Part shown: positions 42,238-57,045 of the stretch, piece by piece
Position numbering within the stretch: the first letter of the stretch is position 1
Layout of the letters: each line of letters begins with the position of its first letter
Assembly: GCF_000001735.4 (NCBI RefSeq)
Contig: NC_003070.9
Location: forward strand, 8,370,001-8,434,000
DNA length: 64,000 nucleotides
Reading direction: 5' to 3'
Source: Arabidopsis thaliana
Lineage: Eukaryota; Streptophyta; Magnoliopsida; Brassicales; Brassicaceae
Notes under the pieces: model-generated
What the model saw: only the letters and a program-made list of their open reading frames with translations
Database searches by the model: none
Told to the model about the DNA's origin: nothing
Made by a program: the position numbers and the translations under genes

Positions 42238-44804
42238 TTAGAGCCAGGCAGGGTTCTTGAGGGAAGTAACAACAGCCTTGACTTGCAAGTAATTGTTGAG
42301 ACTGTAGATACCTTTCTCTCTACCAATGCCACTCATCTTATACCCTCCAAATGGAATTGATGCATCAAGTACATCAAAACAGTTGATCCAAACAGTCCCA
42401 ACTCTGAGTGCTCGCATCAGCCGGTGTGCTGTGTCAAGATTCTGTGTGAACACTCCAGCAGCTAAACCGTACCTTGAGTTGTTGGCCCTTGCAATCACCT
42501 CATCAAGATCCCTAAGAAACATCAAAAGCCATTAGTAAAGTTTAATCAGAAAATGTCAACAAAGAGAAAGTTTTTGGTTTAGCATTTAGATTTGTACTTG
42601 AATTTCAGTATGGTTTGAACCGGCCCGAAAATCTCGTCTGTTGCTATGAGCATGTCATCCTGCAAAGTTCAACATGGTCCATATAAATCGATTTTCGCAA
42701 GAAAACTGTGACGGTAATAATCGGTTTACTTACTTTCACATCTGAGAAGACAGTAGGTTGAATGTAGTAACCCTTGGAACCAAGCCTGTCACCTCCAGCT
42801 TGTAATGTGGCTCCAGCCTCAACTCCATGTTTGATGTACTTCAGGATTTTGTTGAATTGCTCTGAGTCTACCTGTTTTTTTGTTCCAATACAAGTTGAAA
42901 TGTTGTTCTGTTTATCACCGACAACATGGTTAGGCTACGGTTTCTAAATGATGGTATGACTACCTGGGGACCTTGCTCAATGCCTGACTTGAAGGGATCT
43001 CCAACATTTCGCTTGAGTGCACGAGCTTTAGCTTTCTCTACAAACTCATCATACACACGTTCATGTACAAATGTACGCGAACCAGCACAACAACATTGTC
43101 CCTACAGTTATACCTATCAGAAAAGGCTAGATTCTAAAGACTGTAGAACCATGAAACCATAAAAAAAACAGTACCTGGTTAAAGAACAAAGCGAAATGTG
43201 CAAGCTCAACGGCCTGATCCACATCAGCATCTTCACATACAATGAATGGTGACTTTCCTCCAAGCTCAAGAGTCACTGCCTTAAGGTTGCTTTTTGAAGC
43301 TAACTCAAGAATAATCTTCCCAACATCAGTAGACCCGGTGAAAGCAACCTGTAGAGTGCAGAGGATTTATCAGAAACTCTATAGAAGGCATAACTTTTGC
43401 CTTTTAATAGGATAATTTTTCAAAGTTTGTCTTTTAAACCTTATCAACGTCCATGTGACTAGCTATAGCTGCACCAGCAGTAGCCCCAAATCCAGAAACT
43501 ATATTCACAACTCCATCAGGAAGTCCAGCCTGTGTCATAAAATTTCAGTTACTTGAGCAAAACATAACATCAATAAAACAGAATCTCACTGAAGAGCACA
43601 TTGTTACCTCATGAAGTAGTTTCCCAACAAGAAGAGCAGATAGAGGAGTTTGCTCAGCAGTTTTGAGAACAACGGTGTTACCGCAAGCTAAAGCTGGTCC
43701 AAGTTTCCAAGAAAGCATGAGAAGAGGGAAGTTCCATGGGATGATTTGTCCAGCGACTCCTATAGGCTCATGTAAGGTCTGCACATGGTGTGGACCATCT
43801 CCTGGCATTGTCATTCCATGTATCTTGTCTGCCCAACCTGAGAAACTCATCGAAGAACAACATACAAAAATCCTTACAAAGATCATGAAAAAGTCATTAA
43901 GGTATACAATATGCATCAGTGGTTTCACTCACCAGCATAGTACCGGAACACCCTAGCAAGCATTGGTACTTCAATTTGAGCAGATTGTTCATAAGGTTTC
44001 CCATTATCCCAAGTCTCAAGAGCAGCAATCTCATCATTATGTTTCTCGATTAAATCAGCGAAACGAAACAGTATCTTTGATCTCTCCTGAAGAAATTAAC
44101 AAAGCTAAGAGTCATGTCAAAAGCACAAATAAAACACAGAAGATAAGCACAAAACAACTTTGTTATATACATAAGCTGTCATTTTAGGCCATGGTCCTTC
44201 ATCAAAAGCCTTTCGTGCAGCTGCAACCGCGCGGTTCACGTCTTCTGCATCACCTTCAGACACTTGAGCAATCACTTCTCCATTTCTTGGATCCAAAGTA
44301 GGGAAAGTTTTTCCTGTAGTTTTTAAACAATCTAGTCTCAATATTTTTACGAGCTTAAGATATTGACAAGGCTAAACATTTCTTACCTGACACTGCATCA
44401 ACGAATCTTCCACCGATTAGAAGCTGTGTGTGTTCAACTTTCACTGGTGGAGTAATAGTGTTTTCGACAGCAGCAGCGAGGTTACTGTATCTTTGAGCTC
44501 CTCTGTTCATGCCTAAAGAAACAAACAAGAACGCATAGATTCGATCTAAATGAGACCAAGATCATCAAATCCATCGACAAGTAACCACAAAATCCGAAAA
44601 ACTCGGAGATCATTGATCCGTATGAAAGTTAACAGAGACAATGAAAACAGAACGATCTCGATCATTATCAAGATAACTATGACAGAGAAGCAATGGCTCT
44701 ACAAATGGATCGGATCGCATTTAGATACCTCTAAGAGAGAAGATAGAACGTGAGGAGGACATGAAAGAGCGAGAGAGCAGCGAAGAAACTCTTCTTGATG
44801 CCAT
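42238..44804 (-). CDS. ALDH2B7: Mitochondrial aldehyde dehydrogenase, family 2
   Basis: Oxidises aldehydes (acetaldehyde and others) to acids with NAD+. Eleven exons: 44729-44804, 44387-44512, 44171-44313, 43933-44086, 43608-43837, 43440-43529, 43175-43348, 42964-43101, 42734-42871, 42598-42659, 42238-42511. They sum to 534 residues, as recalled for At1g23800. The N-terminus ([20 protein letters not shown]) is Arg/Ser-rich and non-acidic, a mitochondrial presequence. Catalytic motifs: [10 protein letters not shown] with E301, GQCCCAG with the nucleophile at C335, the cofactor loop FTGSTDVG and GPVQTILKF in exon 10. All residues needed for activity are present. Convergent with the DUF936 gene. 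Confidence 0.96.
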
Positions 44805-46967
44805 GGCTAACTTTTTTTGTTCTTCTTCTCTTTCTCACGGTGATGGTCTCTTTTGTATTGGTGTGAGAACTCTGTTTATGGAAGCACACGAGTAATGATT
44901 TCGCATTTAACGAACATAAGAAAGAACCATTTCAGGGATAAAAATATCACATTCGTTCCCCACTTGTCGTCTACACAAGAGTCAAATCAAAACTCGTGTC
45001 GACACTAATAATACTACAATATCATTTTAATCATTCATTTCTATATATTATTTTAGAATTATTTTACTTAGTACTTAGTAGTACCATACCATAATCTTCG
45101 GAGTTATAGTTGTAGTTGTAGTTTTAGTATCATAGATATTACGCTAATAAAAGACATAGTAATACACTAATACTAGTACAATATTCAAATATGTTTTTAT
45201 TTCATTATATTTCTGTCATTTATTGGATTTTTTTTTTCTGTGACAAATTTACATATATAATCACTAGTACATAAACTGGAATATTTTACAGAAATATATT
45301 TAAAATTAACATCATAGAAAATAACGATTTTTAAGTGTGAATAGAGATTATAATAAGAAAAAAGTGTGAATGGAGATTTAAAAAGTGTGGTACGGCATTG
45401 AAGGCGTAAGAGAAAAGTATTACGTCCTGATTATTTTGAAGAGATTTGAGTGGTTCACCTACCACACTAAAAATAGGTGATTATTTTGCTTATTTATCGT
45501 TATTCTATACAAATATTAGTAGGATAATTTACTAGTAATTATGGTATAAGATAGTGTCAACTTTGTGTGTTGGCATTAAAGATTACGTTTTTAATTGTTA
45601 TTATGTGTTTGTATAGAGATAAGATCATATATTAGTCATCATTCTATACTAATAATATTTCTTGTTATCACTAAGATATGATCTTGATGACAATGTTACA
45701 CAGTTACAATACGTATAACTCAGTTTGGACTTTGGATCCAACCTTACAAAAACAGAACAATTCGATGGACAAGGCTATATTTTAGCCATAATCTCCTTAT
45801 TACTAGGTAGTTTCAAGTTTTTCAAGATTTATATACTATGTAATTGTTCTGTGTTAAAAAGTGTTGGTTTTTTATAGCTTTTTTTTTTGTTGACACAAAG
45901 CTTTTTTAAAAAAACAAATGACGACAAATTTATACAAAACTGACAGAAACTGGTTTAGTTAGCTATGGAAACTTATATGAGCGTTAAAAAAATGCTAATG
46001 CACATTGATTATCACGTTTTCATAGTTAGAAGTACGAAAAACCTTTAAAAAAATTTGGGATTTCCAAACATCTTTTCATGCATAACCAAATATATATATT
46101 TTCATAGTGCATAGACATTATCGATACGTAAACGTATTTCTTTTTGTTTCTTTATAGAAAATTCATTTTAGCATTTACTTGTTTATCTCTACCAACTTTT
46201 CTTTTAATAGATAGATAAAAAGAAGGGATTATTGTGTCATGACTTTTTTTTCTCCATAATGTTTTCGTATAAGATTCGACTATATATACAGTAATAGACC
46301 GTCCGTTCGAAATTATTAACACGAACTAGGAACAAACGTATGAAATTGAAACATCATTATCAAATGTTCGGTACTTCGTATATTATAGAAGTAGCTAGCT
46401 AGATTACTAGGATGATCCAAAATACCTCATAAACACTACACTTTGATAGGGAAAAAATATAGTTAACATAAACAAATATCGTCTCTACAAAGTAATGTAT
46501 TTTTTGCTAAAAAAAAAGGAAGGTATATGTCAATTGAAAAATAATCAAACCAAATGTAAAAAAAAAAGTATATGCTAAAAAAAAAATGTACATGCTGCAT
46601 TATGTTGTTTTTTGCGAAAAATAGGTCCTGAAATGGGCTACTATTATTAGTGGGCCAAACCTTGCGATCCAATTCCCTAATGACGGTATAGGGCGTGCAC
46701 TGGTGGAAGACTAGCTATTGATTTATATATGTTTGGAGTTTGGACTAAAATAAATAGAAATATCTGTATTCCAATTATATATAAAAAATTCTCATCGTCT
46801 TTGATATATAGAAAGTTTTTAAAATTTCAGTTTCACAGATGTTACCAGTTCTAGTTTTATAAGCTTATGCTAATTATCTGATCAATGCAAACAAAAGTTG
46901 ACAATAATAAAATGAAGTCTTTTTTTTTCCGCAAAATAAAATGAAGTCAAATATGGTATATTCCTAC
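44805..46967. other. Intergenic AT-rich region
   Basis: Upstream of ALDH2B7, then AT-rich with long A and T runs. No supported gene, no clear mobile element. The segment from about 46735 to 46915 is repeated at 49120-49325 (see PAH duplicate). Confidence 0.55.
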
Positions 46968-46976
46968 TATAAATAT
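46968..46976 (+). promoter_or_regulatory. TATA box of the PAH gene
   Basis: TATAAATAT, followed by a leader of about 110 nt and a probable 5' UTR intron (47116-47480; donor TTAG|GTAGTT, acceptor GGATTAG). Confidence 0.55.
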
Positions 46977-47494
46977 AGACTAAGACTCGTGAATAATACT
47001 CGAATCAGTCTCTGAGGTTTTGCTGGAAAAAAAAACCGAAGAGCTCAAAACAGAGTGCGTTTGTTTCTGGGAATCTTGAAGCCTCTCACTTGCGAAGACG
47101 AAGCTTGCTTGTTAGGTAGTTATCTTCTTCTTCTTCTTCGTTTCAATTCCTTTTTCGTTCATCTGAAATGTGAAATCATGTGACGTGACGATTGGGTTAA
47201 CGATCGAATTTCGTATATGATTCTTTTCTAGTTTCTTTAATCAGCAAGTCTTGTTGTTTTCTTTCAATCGAGACTGATTCTAGATGTTCTTAAGGATCTT
47301 GTTCGATGAAATTTACATGAATCTGTATTCTAGAAGATGAACTTTGCATGAATCATCCATATCGACGAACTGATCTTGTTGTTGTTATGGATTAAGTTTC
47401 TTGAGATACAAGAAAGGCTTCAATGACCAATCTGATCTGTTTTGATGAACACAAATCTTTATCTTTGAACAATGGATTAGGTCAATTTCACACC

Positions 47495-48566
47495 ATGGCT
47501 GGAGGAAGTAAATCACCGGCGTCATCTTTGGAAGATGGAAAGGCATACGTCAATGCTGTGAAGGTCGCATTGGAGGAAGCGGAACCTGCAAAATATCAAG
47601 AGTTTCTAAGACTCTTTCATGAGGTGATAGCGCGAAGGTGTGTTTGGTTTGCTCTTAAACAGTCTAAAGAACAAAGACACATGTGAGAATTGATTCTAAT
47701 GTTATTTTTATCTTTGTAGGATGGGTATGGCTACTTTCAGTGCACGCATGCAGGACCTCTTGAAAGATCACCCGAGTCTGTGTCTTGGTTTAAATGTCAT
47801 GCTTGCACCTGAGTATCAGAGAGCCATCCCTCCCGAGGCTAGCGAAGAGTTTCATAAGGTGGTTGGAAGAAGCGTACCACGTCCGGAGCCTACCATAGAT
47901 GATGCGACTTCATACCTCATTGCTGTGAAGGAAGCATTTCATGATGAACCTGCAAAATATGAGGAAATGCTTAAGCTCTTGAATGATTTTAAAGCTCGCA
48001 GGTATGTATTAGTTCTTTTCTCCATGTTATGTTTGATTTTCTCAGTCTACAGAACAAATACATTATGTAAATTGATTCTGATGTTACTAAGTCTCTTTGT
48101 AGAGTCAATGCCGCTAGTGTCATTGCTAGGGTGGAGGAACTCATGAAAGATCACTCGAATCTGCTTTTTGGTTTCTGTGTCTTCCTTTCAGCTACAACGA
48201 GTTTTACCACGAAGCTTAAGGTATAGAGTGCTTATAGGTACCATTTGATATTTCCTATATGTTCACTTGCGGTTTAAGTAACAAAATTGTCCATATGCAG
48301 GCAAAGTTTCAGGGCGATGGTAGTCAAGTAGTTGACTCAGTTCTTCAGATAATGAGAATGTACGGTGAGGGAAACAAGTCCAAACATGATGCGTATCAGG
48401 AGGTAGGCTTCTTGGTAGGATACTTTGTGTTGTGTGTTGCACTTTCTTAGTTCTTTGGTTTCATTTGCTTTGTTATCTTTTGCAGATCGTTGCACTTGTT
48501 CAGGGTCATGACGATTTAGTCATGGAGCTTTCACAAATTTTCACTGATCCATCTACTAGAGTCTAG
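47495..48566 (+). CDS. Small PAH-domain (SIN3-type paired amphipathic helix) protein
   Basis: Five exons, 47495-47637, 47720-48001, 48103-48220, 48301-48402, 48486-48566, 241 residues. MAGGSKSPAS is taken as the start because a good 5' UTR acceptor lies 14 bp upstream; an ATG at 47423 would then be intronic. The protein contains two PAH-like repeats and little else. Repeat 1: DGKAYVNAVKVALEEAEPAK...FLRLFHEV with SARMQDLLKDHPSLCLGLNVML. Repeat 2: DATSYLIAVKEAFHDEPAKY...LKLLNDF with ARVEELMKDHSNLLFGF. PAH domains bind short helices of transcription factors in SIN3 co-repressors. The histone-deacetylase interaction region is absent, so it may compete with full SIN3-like proteins (inference). Probably At1g23810. 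Confidence 0.85.
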
Positions 48567-49119
48567 AGATGACTAAGGACGGTACTGGAAGGCTTCTAAC
48601 GAAAAGAGAGTGATTTTAGTTTTCTTTTGCAAACATTTGAGTTTGGTTTGATTAACATGACATTCACAAATATGCTATGCTTCTATGTTGAGGTATATTG
48701 TACAATGAATTGGCGTATAAGAGACTAAAAGAGAGTGTATAGTTTCTTTTGTTGAGGTTTCTTTGATATCAAATGTTTTTTCACTAAATAAATATTTCCT
48801 CGTTACCAAGAAGACATGAGATTTGGGCCGTGTAGATATTTTTTGGGTCGTGTTTGCATAAGAAACTGAGAGGGGAAACACTAAAAAAACAGAGTTCAGC
48901 TAGAAACAAAAACAGAGAGGAAGAGAGCCCAAACTTACGCCTGGCCAAAAAATACAGAGCAAAACAAACAAAGTCAAGTAATTCTAATAACAAATATATT
49001 TTCTAATTTAAGTAAACCTTATATGAATTACGAAATTGATAATAAGATTTTATAGAAAAAAATTAAATTCAATATTTATATCTCTAATTTAAATATGTTT
49101 TGTATATTTTTTAAAACAA

Positions 49120-49720
49120 GATTTGGACTAAATTAATACAAATATCTGCATTCTAATCATAAAACTTTCTCATCATATGTCTTTAATTTATAGAAAGCTT
49201 TTAAATTTCATTTTCACAGATTTTACCAATTATATACTTTTGCAACTAAAAAAACCAGAAGACTGCAGTGTAAAAGCTAATGCTAAGATTTTACTAATTA
49301 TCTGCTCAATACAAACACAAATCGATAATAAAGCTCTTTACATACAAACACCGGATTCTACTATCGATGATGCGGATGCGGTTACATACATCAATGCTGT
49401 GAAGGAAGCATTTCATGATGAACCTGCCAAGTATGACGTGTTTTTAAAGCTCTTTACTGACGTTCGCGTCCATATATAGATATGAGTTGTTTTCTCTCTT
49501 GTTATGTTTGGCATGCTCATCATTTCATAAGTACCAATCCACAGAACAAACACACTACGTGAACTGATCCTGATGTTACTAAGGTCTCTTTTTGTAGAGT
49601 GTATGTCGCTAGTGACATTTCTAGAACGAAGGAACTCATCAAAGATCACGAGAATCTGCTTCTTCGTTTAAATGCCTTCCTTTCCAGCTGAGACTCAGAG
49701 AGTCCTACATCCCAATATTG
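49120..49720 (+). pseudogene. Truncated duplicate of the PAH gene
   Basis: The left part (49120-49325) resembles 46735-46915 in the promoter of the intact gene (TTGGACTAAAT, ATATCTGCATTC, CATCATATGTCTTTAA, ATAGAAAGCTTTTAAA, TTATCTGCTCAATACAAAC). It is then joined to the start of the second PAH repeat (from about 49350: DSTIDDADAVTYINAVKEAF, HDEPAKYDVFLKLFTDV), matching exon 2 from about 47890. The exon 2 donor region is changed and a stop follows after RVHI. A further piece (49600-49690; SRTKELIKDHENLLLRLNAF) matches exon 3 and ends in a stop. TATA, start codon, repeat 1 and the later exons are missing. Looks like duplication followed by an internal deletion. Confidence 0.75.
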
Positions 49721-52724
<3,004 letters not shown>

Positions 52725-53002
52725 AAAGGGAAAGAAAACTAATCTGGAGGATCGTTGAATTTATCAAAAAATAAAAGCTTTTTACAGTTTTTAGAATGTT
52801 CTGTTGTTTCACTCATGTTTCTGTAACACAATGCAAGAGCGACTATGTCTTCTTTTAGCATTACACATTCGCATAGTAGCAAATCCTATTTACAACATGT
52901 TCTTATGCTTTTGCGTTGAAGCTGAGAAGTCTAATAACCTTTCTGCTTTTATACCATTTATTATAAAGATTCACACTTTGAATTGATCTCAGCCAAAGTC
53001 TC

Positions 53003-54040
53003 TTAAGCAGCAGGAGTTTTAGCTTGTTCTACATCACGCTTTTTTCTCAAAACCATAGTTTTACAATCATGGTAACAGGCAAGACAAGTCACCCATTTAA
53101 GTAAATTGCCAACACAAATCAAGCCTACATAGAAGCCAGTGTACATCACTCCATTTCCACTCGCACTGCATTTGGAGTATAAACATGGCATCCTTGTCGC
53201 AAGACCGAAGACCAAGAACATTAACATCAACCAGAGGTCACGCTTCTCATGTCCTTTTCTATACCAACCTGAAAGAGACAGAGCATCTCCTCCGTAGATG
53301 CCTTGACCATCTTCGTCTTCTTCCAAGACCGAAACAACCAAACCCATGTTCCATCCGGAGCTCCACTTACTATACTTTGCAGTCAGAACTATAAATAGAG
53401 TACATTGCATCAGAAGAGTCAGAGGCACTACCACGTTGAATAGACCCGTTGGTTGGTAGTGGAACCCTTTGTATTCGCGTGAGAGATAAGGAATGGATAC
53501 GTAGTTGGTTGAACCAGAGAGAAACTGAAGAAAAAAGAACAAGAAAAAGAAAAGAAAAACTGAGGTTGACCAAAGGAGGACATAGAGAGATGTGATCAGA
53601 CAACCTCCTACTCTGTTCTGACATATTTTGATAGATCTCTCTACCAAATAAAGCAGCCCTAACGGCTCTTCCTTGGATGTGTAAACAATCGAAGATGCTG
53701 CAACGATCGTGGTGGTGGTAAGAAGGTCAAGAATGGTGTAGGGGAAGAAGTAGAGCAGAAATGTCTGGATCAGCCATGAAATCAGATCATTCTTTTTCTC
53801 TGATATGAGAATCAGATCATTTTCCGGCAAGTCTTCTCCCAGAATGAGTAGTTTCCAGAGGAATTGGGAAGTGAGATAGACGGTGGTTTGGAGGGAGAGC
53901 TCAAAGAAGATCAAGAAAAAAAACAGTGGGAGAGAGCAGAGGCATAGGAAGAGCAAGAGATTGATGTTACCAAAGAGTAGCTTAAGAGCTCGTTTTAGTA
54001 GTTCGATGACACTTAGCTTCTCTTCGCTATTCGTCTCCAT
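53003..54040 (-). CDS. Multi-pass membrane protein, member 1 of a tandem trio
   Basis: Single exon, 345 residues, start METNSEEKLS. A short polar head (VIELLKRALKLLFGNINL) is followed by about six hydrophobic stretches: LLFLCLCSLPLFFFLIFFEL, FLLYFFPYTILDLLTTTTIV, LITSLYVLLWSTSVFLFFFL, a segment near VVPLTLLMQCTLFIVL, LWLMLMFLVFGLATRM and GFYVGLICVGNLL. The block KYSKWSSGWNMGLVVSVLEE is conserved in all three. No known enzymatic motif; function unknown. Conservation is highest in the first 50 codons, almost identical to member 2. Probably At1g23830. Confidence 0.82.
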   Translation of the reverse strand: METNSEEKLSVIELLKRALKLLFGNINLLLFLCLCSLPLFFFLIFFELSLQTTVYLTSQFLWKLLILGEDLPENDLILISEKKNDLISWLIQTFLLYFFPYTILDLLTTTTIVAASSIVYTSKEEPLGLLYLVERSIKICQNRVGGCLITSLYVLLWSTSVFLFFFLFFFLQFLSGSTNYVSIPYLSREYKGFHYQPTGLFNVVVPLTLLMQCTLFIVLTAKYSKWSSGWNMGLVVSVLEEDEDGQGIYGGDALSLSGWYRKGHEKRDLWLMLMFLVFGLATRMPCLYSKCSASGNGVMYTGFYVGLICVGNLLKWVTCLACYHDCKTMVLRKKRDVEQAKTPAA

Positions 54041-54320
54041 TTGTTGATCTCTTTCTCACAATTGAAGTAGAAGAAAAAGGGTAATCACAGATCTGTATGT
54101 AAAGTAGAACATATATTAATATATGGTTAGCATCCTTCATTGACTTGTTGACTTATTCTACAAGCCACTGTATGGTAATGTTTGACTAGTAGGGTTTTAC
54201 TAGAAGTGTCTTCTGATTTGAGAACTATTAAACTTCAATTTGTTATTTCAAGTAGAGAGCAAAAGCTATTGGTGATAGAGAAATTGTTAAAGATTTGGTC
54301 ACAACTCACAAACAATTTCT
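54041..54320 (-). promoter_or_regulatory. Promoter of membrane protein 1 with shared TTGAC motif
   Basis: About 100 bp upstream of the ATG: CCTTCATTGACTTGTTGACTT (54134-54154, plus-strand reading). The same position upstream of the two sister genes has CTTCATTGACGTTGAC. The leader next to the ATG (TTGTTGATCTCTTTCTCACA) is also shared with member 2. Confidence 0.5.
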
Positions 54321-55337
54321 CTATGTAGCAAAAGCTTTTGACCCAATCTCCACGTCACCCTTTTTCCTCAAGACCCTTGTGTTACAATCATGGTACCAAA
54401 CAACACAAGAAACCCATTTAACGACATTCCCAACACAAATCAAACTTACATAGAGACCAGTGTACAACACTCCATTCCCACTCAGACTTTCACTGCATTT
54501 GTAGTATAAACATGGCATCCTTGTCACAAGAGCGCCGACCAAGAACACTAGCATCATCCAGAAGTCACGCTTCTCTTGTCCTCTTAAGTACCAAGCTGAA
54601 AGAGACAGAGCACTACTTCCATAGATGCCTTTACTATCTTCTTCCTCTTCTAAGACCGAAACAACCATACTAATGTTCCATCCCGCGCTCCACTTGCTGA
54701 ACTTTGCAGCCAGAACTATGAAGACAGTACCATGAATCAGAACTACCACCACATCCAACAGAACCACTGCTTGTTCAAGGAATCTTTGGTCTTGCACCAC
54801 TGCTTGATTAAAGAATATTTGTTGTTCGAGTGTGAGAGAAGCAAAATATAAGTAGATGGTCGAACCAGAGAACAAACCGAGGAAAACAGAGGTCGACAAG
54901 AGAAGGACATAGAGAGATGTGATCAGACAACCTCCTACTTTGTTCTGACATAGCTTGAAAGATCTCCCTACCAAATAAAGCAACCCTAACGGCTCTTCCT
55001 CAGATGTGTAAGCAATCGATGATGCTGCAACGATCGTGGTGGTGGTAAGGAGGTCAAGAATAGTATAGGGAAAGAAGTAGAGCAGAGTTGTCTGAATCAG
55101 CCAAGGAAGAAGATCATTCTCCGACAAGTCCTCCTCAGAATTGACTAGTTTGGAGATGTATGTGGAAGCGAGTGAGACAGTGGTTTGGAGGGAGAGCTCG
55201 AAGAAGATCAAGAAACAAAACAGTGGGAGAGAGCAAAGAAAGAGGAAGAGAGCGAGATTGATGTTACCAAAGAGTAGCTTAAGAGCTCGTTTTAGTAGTT
55301 CGATGACACTTAGCTTCTCCTCGCTCTTTGTCTCCAT
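54321..55337 (-). CDS. Multi-pass membrane protein, member 2 of a tandem trio
   Basis: Single exon, 338 residues, start METKSEEKLS, very similar to member 1 over the first part. Hydrophobic segments include ALFLFLCSLPLFCFLIFFEL, LLYFFPYTILDLLTTTTIV, CLITSLYVLLLSTSVFLGLF, a segment near LLDVVVVLIHGTVFIVL, FWMMLVFLVGALVTRM and LYTGLYVSLICVGNVV. Conserved block KFSKWSAGWNISMVVSVLEE. Function unknown. The C-terminus (RVLRKKGDVEIGSK) is basic and shared with member 3. Probably At1g23840. Confidence 0.82.
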   Translation of the reverse strand: METKSEEKLSVIELLKRALKLLFGNINLALFLFLCSLPLFCFLIFFELSLQTTVSLASTYISKLVNSEEDLSENDLLPWLIQTTLLYFFPYTILDLLTTTTIVAASSIAYTSEEEPLGLLYLVGRSFKLCQNKVGGCLITSLYVLLLSTSVFLGLFSGSTIYLYFASLTLEQQIFFNQAVVQDQRFLEQAVVLLDVVVVLIHGTVFIVLAAKFSKWSAGWNISMVVSVLEEEEDSKGIYGSSALSLSAWYLRGQEKRDFWMMLVFLVGALVTRMPCLYYKCSESLSGNGVLYTGLYVSLICVGNVVKWVSCVVWYHDCNTRVLRKKGDVEIGSKAFAT

Positions 55338-55980
55338 TTGTTGATCTCTTTCTCACAATAGAAGAAGAGAGGTCACAGATCTGTATGTGTAGTGGTGGAA
55401 CATGTAATTGGTAATAAGTCTTTGAGTAATTTAATGGTCGTCCTTCATTGACGTTGACTTCTTGACTTGGTCTATAAGTCACTGTATGTAATGTTTGATT
55501 AGTAGTGGGGTTTTACTAGATAAGCTTCAAGTCTTAGATTGTCAATTTAGAACTATTTACACTTTGTTGTAATTAAATTATATGGAAATTAGCAAAAAAC
55601 TTGATCGAAGTATTAGAGATAACAGTGAAAGCCTAACTATGAAGTGAAGTCAGTTAATCTAAGACGTGTGTCCAATATCATTCTTATGAAAACATATATT
55701 TAGAATTTTTTATTTCGTTTTTTTTTTATGTTAGAGATAAGATAAAATTAAGCTTTACATTGTATAAGTGTACATGATCAAACACAACTCAATAATATAA
55801 CTTTCAATAAATACTTGGCCAAGCCATGAACACTGATAGTCTCACACAACAATACATTGGGATATGACCTTAATGGCTTAAACGGAGCAACTATAAGGAA
55901 AGCTTGAAGAGGCCAGAGCTATTGGTCATGTAGAAATTGTTTAAGATTCGAGAGCTTTGGTTTGATCTAAGACAATTTAT
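55338..55980 (-). promoter_or_regulatory. Promoter of membrane protein 2 and 3' side of member 3
   Basis: Shared motif TCCTTCATTGACGTTGACTTC at 55441-55461, followed by TTGACTTGG: three TTGAC cores, one in a TGACGT context. Otherwise AT-rich, no gene seen. Confidence 0.5.
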
Positions 55981-57045
55981 CTATGCAACAAAAGTCTTAC
56001 CTTTTGATCCAATCTCCACATCACCTTTCTTCTCCAAAACGCTAGTTCTACAATCTTCATAAAACACTACACAAGCCACCCATTTGATCATATTCCCAAC
56101 ACAGATCAAACCCACATAGAAACTCGTGTACAACACTCTGTTTCCATTGGAACTCTCCGTGCATTTGAAACAAAAACATGGCATCCTCATCGCAATAGCG
56201 AAGACCAAGAACACCAGCATCACTTGGAGACCACGCTTCTCATGTCCTTTTCCATAGTTAGAAGACAGTGTCAAGGCATCGGTTCCATATATGCTTTGAC
56301 CATTTTCTTCCTCTTCTAACACCGAAACAACCAAACCCATGTTCCATCCCGCACTCCACTTGCTGAACATCGCCAGTAAACCGAGAAAGATAGCACCGTG
56401 AAACATAGCTAAAACCGCATCAAACAACATCTTTACCGGACTGTTGACACTGCTGCTTCTGTAATAGCCTTCGGCATCTTCTTCAATGTTTATAGAATAG
56501 TAGTATGAGTTTTCGCCTGATCCGGTCAGAGAAATGATGTGGAAATAGTTCGTTGCTACAAATAAGAAGCCAAAGAAAACAGGGGTTGACAAGAGAAGGA
56601 CGTACAGAGAGGTGATCAGACAACCTTCAAGTCTGTTTTGACATATCTCTACCGTTCTCCGAACCAATTGACCGAACCTTAACGGTTCCTCCTCCGACGT
56701 GTGAACAGTCCAAGATGCAGAGACTATTGTGGTGGTGGTGAAGAGGTCTATGAGGCCGTACGGGAACAAGTAGAGTAGAAATGTCTGGATAAGCAATGGA
56801 ATCAGATTCTCCAAGACGGAAGCATCTTGAGGAACGTAGTAGTAATCCCAATTAGTGAGTTGTCGAACGAGGTATTGAGAAGCGAGTGAGACAGTGGTTT
56901 GGAGTGAAAGCTCGAAGAAGATCAAGAAACAAAAGAGGGGGAGAGAGCAAAGGAAGAGGAAGAGAACAAGATTGATGTTACCACATAGAAGCTTTGTTGC
57001 TCGTTTGAGTATGTTGATGAAACCTAGATCCTCCTCAATCTTCAT
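55981..57045 (-). CDS. Multi-pass membrane protein, member 3 of a tandem trio
   Basis: Single exon, 354 residues, start MKIEEDLGFINILKRATKLL. It is the most diverged of the three but has the same layout: NLVLFLFLCSLPLFCFLIFF, a segment LLIQTFLLYLFPYGLIDLFTT, GCLITSLYVLLLSTPVFFGF, MLFDAVLAMFHGAIFLGLL, LQVMLVFLVFAIAMRM and YTSFYVGLICVGNMI. Block MFSKWSAGWNMGLVVSVLEE. It has an insertion with Tyr/Asp/Glu-rich sequence (SYYYSINIEEDAEGYY) between two membrane segments that the others lack. Function unknown. Probably At1g23850. Confidence 0.82.
   Translation of the reverse strand: MKIEEDLGFINILKRATKLLCGNINLVLFLFLCSLPLFCFLIFFELSLQTTVSLASQYLVRQLTNWDYYYVPQDASVLENLIPLLIQTFLLYLFPYGLIDLFTTTTIVSASWTVHTSEEEPLRFGQLVRRTVEICQNRLEGCLITSLYVLLLSTPVFFGFLFVATNYFHIISLTGSGENSYYYSINIEEDAEGYYRSSSVNSPVKMLFDAVLAMFHGAIFLGLLAMFSKWSAGWNMGLVVSVLEEEENGQSIYGTDALTLSSNYGKGHEKRGLQVMLVFLVFAIAMRMPCFCFKCTESSNGNRVLYTSFYVGLICVGNMIKWVACVVFYEDCRTSVLEKKGDVEIGSKGKTFVA

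Noticed and set aside
44805-46960. Search for an RNA gene or small ORF upstream of ALDH2B7
   Set aside because: Only AT-rich sequence and homopolymer runs seen; no tRNA-like or coding pattern.
47423-47494. Upstream in-frame ATG of the PAH gene
   Set aside because: It falls before a strong acceptor (GGATTAG at 47480), so it is probably within a 5' UTR intron.
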